Made by a program: the position numbers and the translations under genes. The notes beneath the pieces are model-generated. The model did not search any database. It saw only the letters and a program-made list of their open reading frames with translations, and had not been told where the DNA came from. From Candidatus Omnitrophota bacterium (GTDB lineage Bacteria > Omnitrophota > Gorgyraeia > Gygaellales > Profunditerraquicolaceae), in the NCBI GenBank assembly GCA_029571225.1, contig JAKPTF010000106.1, forward strand, positions 1 through 44,274: a DNA stretch of 44,274 nt, in the 5' to 3' direction. Within the stretch, counting starts at the first letter, position 1. The number at the start of each line of letters is the position of its first letter. Positions 39,303 through 44,274 of this stretch are shown here, piece after piece.

Positions 39303-41294
39303 CTACTTTAATGACATGATATCCAGTATCAACGCTACTTTGCCGTCGCCCAGGATTGTCGCGCCGGCTATACCCTTGGTCCGCTTGATGAGCGAACCCA
39401 GAGGCTTTACGGCGATATCCTGCTCTCCCAGGACCTGGGATACGGCCAGACCCAGAGCCTTCTTGCCGAACTCGCAGATCACCAGCGAGATACGATCCCG
39501 GGATTCCTCTTTATCCCCGGGCCTGCTGGCGATTGCCAGCTCCTTGTCGAGCCTGATGATGGGGATAATCTCATCCCTCACTTTGACGACTTCGAAACTC
39601 TGAAGGACTTTGACATCGCGTATGTCGATCTTGATGGTCTCACGAATATTAACGAGCGGTATCGCGTATATCTCATGCTTGACCGAAACAAGCATTGCCT
39701 TGATAATGGCCAGCGTCAGAGGCAGCGTCAGGATGAATTTAGACCCCTCGTTGACCCTGGTCTCAAAATCAACCCTGCCGCCGAGATATTCGATCTTCGA
39801 TTTGACGACGTCGAGCCCCACGCCTCTTCCCGATATGTCCGTGATGGTCTGCGCGGTCGAAAAGCCCGGCATGGTAATGAGGTCCAGGATCTTCTTCTCG
39901 TCGATCGCGGCTGCGTCCGCTTCGGATATGATCCCGCGCTCAAGCGCTACCCGCTTGACCGCGTCCACGTCTATGCCTTTGCCGTCGTCGCCGACCTCGA
40001 TGCATATCTGGCCCTTCTGGCGGCTGACATTGATGAACAATTTCCCTTTCGGAGGCTTTTTCGCCTTTACCCGGACCTCCGGCTTCTCGATGCCGTGGTC
40101 AACGGCATTGCGCACCAGATGCAAAAGCGGATCGGAAATCTCGTCGAGCACGATACGGTCGAGTTCTATGTCGCCGCCGGAGATCGACAATTCGACGTCC
40201 TTGGACTGCTTACGGGCCACATCCCGCACGACTCGCGGGAACGCGTCTAGGACATACGCGACCGGCAGAAGCCTTGTCTGCATTACCTCGTCCTGCAGCG
40301 CCGATATCAGCCGATCCAGGCCAAAGCCGACCTCTTCGAGAGACTCGATCTTGTATGACTGAACTATCTGAAGCAGCCTGATCTTTGCAATAGCAAGCTC
40401 CCCCATCAGGTTCATGATCTTGTCAAGGCGCTCGACCGGAATGCGCATATTCTGGATCTTCTTTATATAGGCCGGAGACGCTACGGCCGAAGCCTTGGGT
40501 TGGCCGGCCTGTCCCGGGACCTGCGGAGCGCCGCTGCCAGCATCCGGTTCTGCATCTACCGCGCTAACCGTGATACGCTCGACATCAGAAAGTGTATTGA
40601 GTTCCTGCTGAAGCACCTGTTGCTGCTCATTGGTCGCCAGGACCAAATCGAAATCAAGGTCAAACGAACCCTCCTTCAACGCCGCCACGTCCGGATGCGA
40701 GACAACGACTTCGCCCATCCTGTTCAGGCTCGTGATGATCAGAAACGCCCGCGCCTCCTTCATGGCGCAATCCTTGACGAGGGTGACGCTGACGATAAAA
40801 ACGTTGGCAAAACGTTTTCTGAACTCGTTGATACGCCTCATCTCTTCGTCCGTAAGAGAAGGCGCGGTCTTCGAGGGCCTGCCGGGCTGCGGCTGCGCAG
40901 GCACTTCCTCTTCAGGAGCGGCGGAAAGGAATCTCTTGATGTCCTTAATCACCGGCTCGATGTCTATGACCGATTCCTTGTTTGCCTTGATCTCCTCAAA
41001 GAGCTGTTCGAGCAGATCGACGCCCTGAAAGAGGACGTCGACCGTAGCGGTGGTCATTTTCCTGCGCTGGTTGCGCAGTTCGTCAAGCAGATCCTCCATC
41101 TCGTGCGCCAGGTGCGACAGTTTATCAAAGCCCATGGTCGCCGACATGCCTTTGAGCGTATGGACGCAGCGAAAGATCTCATTGATGGAATTCTTGTCGG
41201 AGGGGTTTTCCTCGAGTTTCACGAGGCAATTGCTGATATTGACGAGGTACTCCTGGGATTCTGAAAGGAACAACTCTCGGTAACTATCTTGCAT
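39303..41294 (-). CDS. cheA: Chemotaxis histidine kinase CheA
   Basis: A 663-residue CheA with all domains: P1 with the phospho-histidine H45 (CVHTLKGMSATMGF), a CheY-binding P2-like region (about 160-240), P3 dimerisation with IPVERLDKIMNLMGELAIAKIRL (near 280-310), the P4 ATPase (HLVRNAVDHGIEKPE, GDDGKGID, GRGVGLDVVKS) and a CheW-like P5 (from about 525). It phosphorylates the CheYs and CheB. It is a plain class with one P1 domain. Confidence 0.97.
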   Translation of the reverse strand: MQDSYRELFLSESQEYLVNISNCLVKLEENPSDKNSINEIFRCVHTLKGMSATMGFDKLSHLAHEMEDLLDELRNQRRKMTTATVDVLFQGVDLLEQLFEEIKANKESVIDIEPVIKDIKRFLSAAPEEEVPAQPQPGRPSKTAPSLTDEEMRRINEFRKRFANVFIVSVTLVKDCAMKEARAFLIITSLNRMGEVVVSHPDVAALKEGSFDLDFDLVLATNEQQQVLQQELNTLSDVERITVSAVDAEPDAGSGAPQVPGQAGQPKASAVASPAYIKKIQNMRIPVERLDKIMNLMGELAIAKIRLLQIVQSYKIESLEEVGFGLDRLISALQDEVMQTRLLPVAYVLDAFPRVVRDVARKQSKDVELSISGGDIELDRIVLDEISDPLLHLVRNAVDHGIEKPEVRVKAKKPPKGKLFINVSRQKGQICIEVGDDGKGIDVDAVKRVALERGIISEADAAAIDEKKILDLITMPGFSTAQTITDISGRGVGLDVVKSKIEYLGGRVDFETRVNEGSKFILTLPLTLAIIKAMLVSVKHEIYAIPLVNIRETIKIDIRDVKVLQSFEVVKVRDEIIPIIRLDKELAIASRPGDKEESRDRISLVICEFGKKALGLAVSQVLGEQDIAVKPLGSLIKRTKGIAGATILGDGKVALILDIMSLK

Positions 41295-41338
41295 AATCTC
41301 TGGCCCTGATTAAGCCGCGGCCTCACGTGCGCCGGCGG

Positions 41339-41950
41339 TTATTTGTTGCCGATGGCCCGCAGGATCAACTCGAAACCAGCAGGGTCCGGGATCAGGAAAA
41401 AATGCCCGGTGATGGACGATTCCGGCTGCTTGAATTCCGATTCGATCAGCAGGGCGAACAACGATTTACAGCTCAATTCTATAAGGATATAATCGACGAT
41501 GGCGCCAGCCATGTCTATTATGACCTCGGGCACGCGGGGAACAAGCCCCATGCCCACGAAACTTCCAAGCGCCCCGAGGTAAGCGTTTGAAAGGATGACG
41601 CCGACCTCTTTCAGCGCCGAGCGTTCTAACTCCGATATAACCGCGGTCTCGGACACCTGTTTGCCCGTCATCAAAGACGCCAGCGCCAGCGCATCCTTCT
41701 GGGAGAATATGAAGATGATGCTCGACGGGAGATCGCCCAAGACACGGAGCATAAGCCCTACTACCAATTGATCGTTGCCTCCGACCGCCTGCGGGACATC
41801 CTCGATGGGAAGGAACAGGATCCTCGGGACCACGATCGAGACCTTGCGGTCCAGAAGTTGCGAAAGCGCGGTCGCCGCGTTGCCCGCGCAGATCGTGCCG
41901 ATCTCCTTCAACGCGTCTTTCTGATAATCGTTAAGATGGACCTCTTCCAT
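41339..41950 (-). CDS. CheC-family protein with both phosphatase sites degraded
   Basis: A 203-residue CheC homolog (QKDALKEIGTICAGNAATALSQLLDRKVSIVVPRIL). The first site has T19 in place of asparagine, and the second reads LKEVGVILSNAYLGAL, with V118 where asparagine is needed. The glutamates E16 and E115 remain. It is probably a binding or scaffold protein rather than an active phosphatase. AGGAG lies before the ATG. It follows the first cheY and precedes cheA. Confidence 0.88.
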   Translation of the reverse strand: MEEVHLNDYQKDALKEIGTICAGNAATALSQLLDRKVSIVVPRILFLPIEDVPQAVGGNDQLVVGLMLRVLGDLPSSIIFIFSQKDALALASLMTGKQVSETAVISELERSALKEVGVILSNAYLGALGSFVGMGLVPRVPEVIIDMAGAIVDYILIELSCKSLFALLIESEFKQPESSITGHFFLIPDPAGFELILRAIGNK

Positions 41951-41964
41951 AAGAAGCGCTCCTG

Positions 41965-42336
41965 TCAGGCTCCCAACGCCTTGGCAACGGCATCGAGCAG
42001 CCTCTGCGGCTGAACCGGTTTGATGACGAAATCCAGCGCGCCTGCCCGTATCGCCTCAACGACAAGCGATTGCTGGCCAATGACCGAGCAGATGAGGATC
42101 CGAGCCTTGGGATCATGCCGTATGATCTGGCGCACCGCTCCTATTCCGTCGAGCTCATCCATCTTTGGCATCACGATGTCCATGGTCACCAGGTCAGGGC
42201 GGCACTCCTTGTATTTCTCAACAGCCTCTGTAGCGTTTGCCGCCTGTCCGCAGATCAGGTATCCATGCTCCTCCAGTATCTGCGAGATCATCCTGCGCAT
42301 AAACAACGCGTCATCAACGACCAGTATTCTCTGCAT
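41965..42336 (-). CDS. cheY: CheY-like response regulator, first gene of the chemosensory operon
   Basis: A 123-residue single receiver (from the ATG at 42336; a frame to 42372 crosses the promoter). Phospho-acceptor D53, S84 and K106 are present. It is a paralog of the CheY at 34962 and shares the extra three residues after D53 (IVMPKMDELDGIGAV). It lies directly behind the consensus promoter at 42361-42388. Confidence 0.95.
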   Translation of the reverse strand: MQRILVVDDALFMRRMISQILEEHGYLICGQAANATEAVEKYKECRPDLVTMDIVMPKMDELDGIGAVRQIIRHDPKARILICSVIGQQSLVVEAIRAGALDFVIKPVQPQRLLDAVAKALGA

Positions 42337-42360
42337 AAAGATAAAACTACCTTTATTAAG

Positions 42361-42388
42361 ATTATAAGGCACGAACGAGTTATGTCAA
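42361..42388 (-). promoter_or_regulatory. Consensus sigma70 promoter of the chemosensory operon
   Basis: On the minus strand a perfect -35 TTGACA (42383-42388) and a perfect -10 TATAAT (42361-42366) are 16 bases apart. Transcription would start near 42354, about 20 bases before the cheY start codon. It is the strongest promoter seen in the window and has no flagellar sigma28 character. Confidence 0.85.
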
Positions 42389-42440
42389 GTAAAATCCCGG
42401 GTGGCGCGTATTATAACTTATTCAGTGCCCAATATTTATA

Positions 42441-42483
42441 AAAATAAAACGGCCCTTTAAGAATACGAAGTTCTTAAAGGGCC
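42441..42483 (-). terminator. Intrinsic terminator after the pilin gene
   Basis: On the minus strand GGCCCTTTAAGAA (42471-42483) pairs perfectly over 13 bases with TTCTTAAAGGGCC (42451-42463) around a seven-base loop, followed by GTTTTATTTTTATA. It lies 22 bases past the pilin stop and insulates the chemosensory promoter. Confidence 0.9.
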
Positions 42484-42505
42484 GCACGAAAAAAATACAC
42501 TTAAA

Positions 42506-42922
42506 TTACGGACAGCACACACTCATGTTGATCACGCCTGTTCCGGGGTCATACACCGTTGGATCGCCCCAGTTTACTTTGGGATTCGATGTAGTCGATG
42601 CGTTGTCAGGCAACTTTCCGTCAGCGAAATATTCTTCGGCAAAATCAGTCGCGTTCGCGCTATAGTTAAGTTCATCATTAAGCGGGAAACCAGATGTCGT
42701 ATTAACGTCAATGCCCCCCGCGGTCGCTCCGGTGCTATTGACCTGATACTTTGCGTAAAAATTCGAAAGCGCGGTCCTTATCGCTCCTACGTTAGACTGG
42801 CACACTGCACGGTCTGCTTCATGTTTAAGGTCTATGAATTTCGGAATTGCGACTGCCGCAAGGATACCGATAATAACAATAACCATAACCAATTCGATAA
42901 GAGTAAAACCTTTTCTCGACAT
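42506..42922 (-). CDS. Type IV pilin / type II pseudopilin-like protein
   Basis: A 138-residue prepilin. The start at 42922 (GGAGG upstream) gives MSRKGFTLIELVMVIVIIG, with a short basic leader, the prepilin peptidase site G-F with Glu at +5, and a hydrophobic helix that anchors and polymerises the pilin. The globular part is short, with cysteines in DRAVCQSN and at the very end (SVCCP), which could form a disulfide. It may be a major pilin or a GspG/H-like pseudopilin. It has its own promoter and terminator, so it is a single-gene unit. Confidence 0.88.
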   Translation of the reverse strand: MSRKGFTLIELVMVIVIIGILAAVAIPKFIDLKHEADRAVCQSNVGAIRTALSNFYAKYQVNSTGATAGGIDVNTTSGFPLNDELNYSANATDFAEEYFADGKLPDNASTTSNPKVNWGDPTVYDPGTGVINMSVCCP

Positions 42923-42954
42923 ACCAACCACCTCCGTTTTAGGTTTATGTTTTG

Positions 42955-42982
42955 AGTTTATCATAGAGGGTCATTTTGTCAA
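42955..42982 (-). promoter_or_regulatory. Promoter of the pilin gene
   Basis: On the minus strand TTGACA (42977-42982), a 16-base spacer and TAAACT (42955-42960; four of six) precede the pilin start by about 30 bases. No riboswitch fold was seen in the short leader. Confidence 0.5.
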
Positions 42983-43000
42983 GGATTTTCAAAGCGTTCC

Positions 43001-44274
43001 TTACCAGAGATTATCCTCAAGCCAGGCGTCGATCTGGTCGAGCCTGTTGTTGATCACGCGGCTACGGTCGGATCTGCGGCGCGGCCTTGACCTGCGCTCT
43101 CCGGACTTTTCTTCAAAAAAGGATGATTCTACCCCTCTTTTCTGTTCCAGGTCAACCTCCTCAAACGCCCCTTCTTCGCGGATCTTGCTCGATTCCTGCT
43201 CAATAAGCTGCTGTTTGATCTGCGCCGCGTATTCCCGCAATTCTTCTTCCTGAAGCTTTCTGTGCTCCTCCCGGGTCAATGCCTGCGAAACAGCGGCATC
43301 ATCCCGTGCCGCTTCCGGCGCTTTTGCCCGGGCGGTCGCAGGCTTTTCTGCGGCGGGCAATTGAAGCGGCCTTGCAGGTTCAAGTTTGCGAGCCTGCTGC
43401 TGTGATTCTTTTACAATCCTGAGCTCCTCTTCTTTACGCGCCTCCTGTTCTTTCAAACGCTCCTGTCTTTGCTTTTCCCGCAGGGCCCGCGCTTCTTCAC
43501 GAACCGTTTGAGCGCGTTTTTTTTCTTCTTCCTTTAGCCTGCGCTCTTTCTCTTTCTGTTCTGCGCGGAACGCAGCTTCCTTATCCTTCAGGGATTCTGT
43601 TCTGCCTGGCTGTTCTTCAGCAGGGGCCGCTGTCACCTTTTCCGGACCGGCGCCCTGTTGTGTTTGCGCCTTTGCGTGTTTCCGCTCGTCCCGCTCCTTT
43701 TTCGCAGCCTCCCGCACTTCCCTGCGCTTAACCAACGCCTCCTGGCGAGCCTTCTTGCGCTCGGCTCTCTCCTGCTCGGTTGACGCTATTTGTTCCTTGC
43801 GCTGTTTTTCCGCAGCCTGGCGCGCCTCTTCCCTGCTTCGGACAAGGCGCTGTTTCGCTGATTCCAGTTCCGCTGCCAGCTGTTTCTTCTCATCCTCTTT
43901 ACGCTTCAACTCATCACGAAGCTGCTCCTCCTTATGCAAACGCGCTTCTTCTTTCTTTTTTGCAAGCTGCTGCTTTACTGCCTCGAGCTTTTCGCTCAAT
44001 GCTTTCTTCTCGGCTCTTTTTTGGTCAAGCTGCTTCTGCAAACGGGCCCTATTCTCTTCAACAACGGATTGCCGCGCTGCATACGCCTCCTGCGCTTCAC
44101 GCTCTTTTTTTAAACGCGCTTCTTCTTTCTTCCGCGCAAGCTGCTGCTTTACTGCCTCGAGCTTTTCCATCAACTGTTTCTTCTCTGATTCTTTTCTGTC
44201 AAGTTCCGACTGCAGTCCGGCTATCTTTCGATCAACAGCGGATATCCTGGCCTGCTGCGCAGCCTGTTTTTTTT
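43001..44274 (-). CDS. Long charged coiled-coil protein (partial; 5' end outside window)
   Basis: The reading frame is open to the window edge, giving at least 424 codons to the stop at 43001. Nearly all of it is Lys/Glu/Arg/Ala/Gln-rich heptad sequence (EKLEAVKQQLAKKKEEARL, EKKQLAAELESAKQRLVRSR) with a proline- and alanine-rich break near the middle (GPEKVTAAPAEEQPG), then a less regular, arginine-rich C-terminal tail (RRSRPRRRSDRSRVINNRL). No signal peptide can be judged as the start is missing. I do not recognise a family; it may be a cytoskeletal or TolA-like spacer protein. A 56-base direct repeat lies inside it. Confidence 0.75.
   Translation of the reverse strand, partial: KKQAAQQARISAVDRKIAGLQSELDRKESEKKQLMEKLEAVKQQLARKKEEARLKKEREAQEAYAARQSVVEENRARLQKQLDQKRAEKKALSEKLEAVKQQLAKKKEEARLHKEEQLRDELKRKEDEKKQLAAELESAKQRLVRSREEARQAAEKQRKEQIASTEQERAERKKARQEALVKRREVREAAKKERDERKHAKAQTQQGAGPEKVTAAPAEEQPGRTESLKDKEAAFRAEQKEKERRLKEEEKKRAQTVREEARALREKQRQERLKEQEARKEEELRIVKESQQQARKLEPARPLQLPAAEKPATARAKAPEAARDDAAVSQALTREEHRKLQEEELREYAAQIKQQLIEQESSKIREEGAFEEVDLEQKRGVESSFFEEKSGERRSRPRRRSDRSRVINNRLDQIDAWLEDNLW
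43938..44167. repeat. Pair of 56-bp direct repeats, period 174 bp (58 codons)
   Basis: Bases 43938-43993 and 44112-44167 match at 52 of 56 positions. They encode the repeated EKLEAVKQQLAxKKEEARL block of the coiled-coil protein. The four differences are clustered together. High DNA identity suggests a recent internal duplication of a 58-residue unit. Confidence 0.85.

Noticed and set aside
39610-40362. 250-codon plus-strand open frame opposite cheA
   Set aside because: Ser/Thr-rich shadow of the CheA kinase domain without motif or start signal.
42923-42960. c-di-GMP riboswitch before the pilin gene
   Set aside because: The promoter lies about 30 bases from the start codon, too short for a riboswitch aptamer.
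1-44274. tRNA or rRNA genes, insertion sequences, integrases, CRISPR arrays, phage genes
   Set aside because: I looked for these on both strands and found no supporting pattern; short RNA genes could still be missed without a covariance search.

Overview
The window reads as chromosomal DNA of an anaerobic, Gram-negative-type (diderm) bacterium. An OprB-like porin, a Tat-exported hydrogenase subunit and several signal peptides point to an outer membrane and a periplasm. The very long exported phosphohexomutase fusion with its short basic signal peptide, the pilin style, and heme synthesis by the siroheme route resemble Candidatus Omnitrophota (former OP3). That placement is an inference from protein style; no rRNA or marker tree is available here. 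I saw no insertion sequence, phage gene, CRISPR array, tRNA or rRNA.

Region 1 (1-5630) is a hydrogenase locus. The 5' part of a periplasmic [NiFe]-hydrogenase small subunit runs leftward out of the window. Divergent to it lie hypF-hypC-hypD-hypE, which make and deliver the Fe(CN)2CO group. The leader of the small-subunit gene holds a good promoter, a possible 25-codon leader ORF and an intrinsic terminator hairpin ahead of the structural start, so it looks like an attenuator. Region 2 (5640-12675) has a 1,402-residue exported or membrane-anchored phosphohexomutase fusion, also behind a promoter plus terminator-like leader, then a DUF1189-like membrane protein and, divergently, recN.

Region 3 (12644-19639, minus strand) is a nickel module: nikR, an OprB-like porin, then nikM-nikN(PDGLE)-nikQ-nikO. 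Three odd genes follow closely: a receiver domain fused to a membrane segment and a periplasmic coiled coil, a DUF2007-like protein, and an exported protein of unknown function. The nickel would serve the hydrogenase.

Region 4 (19643-32228, minus strand) is a nearly self-contained heme factory: sirC/met8-like, a hemX/ccsA-like gene, hemA, hemC, cobA-hemD fusion, ahbC, hemB, ahbD, an ahbA-ahbB fusion, a pilZ gene, hemL, then resB and ccsA for System II cytochrome c maturation, ending in a clear terminator. It covers glutamyl-tRNA to heme by the siroheme (Ahb) route and on to cytochrome c.

Region 5 (32256-42388, minus strand) is a chemosensory operon behind a consensus sigma70-type promoter: cheY-cheC-cheA-cheC-(FtsA-like)-comFB-cheR-cheY-cheD-cheB-cheC-cheW. 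No chemoreceptor, CheZ or flagellar gene is visible. There are three CheC paralogs with differently eroded active sites, two CheYs with the same three-residue insertion beside the phospho-acceptor, an FtsA-like actin ATPase carrying about five beta-strand-rich repeats, and a ComFB protein. Together with the type IV pilin gene just upstream, this may be a chemosensory system acting on pili, the cell envelope or division rather than on flagella. It is my main candidate for an undescribed system. Region 6 (42441-44274) has the pilin with its own promoter and terminator, and a long charged coiled-coil protein running out of the window.
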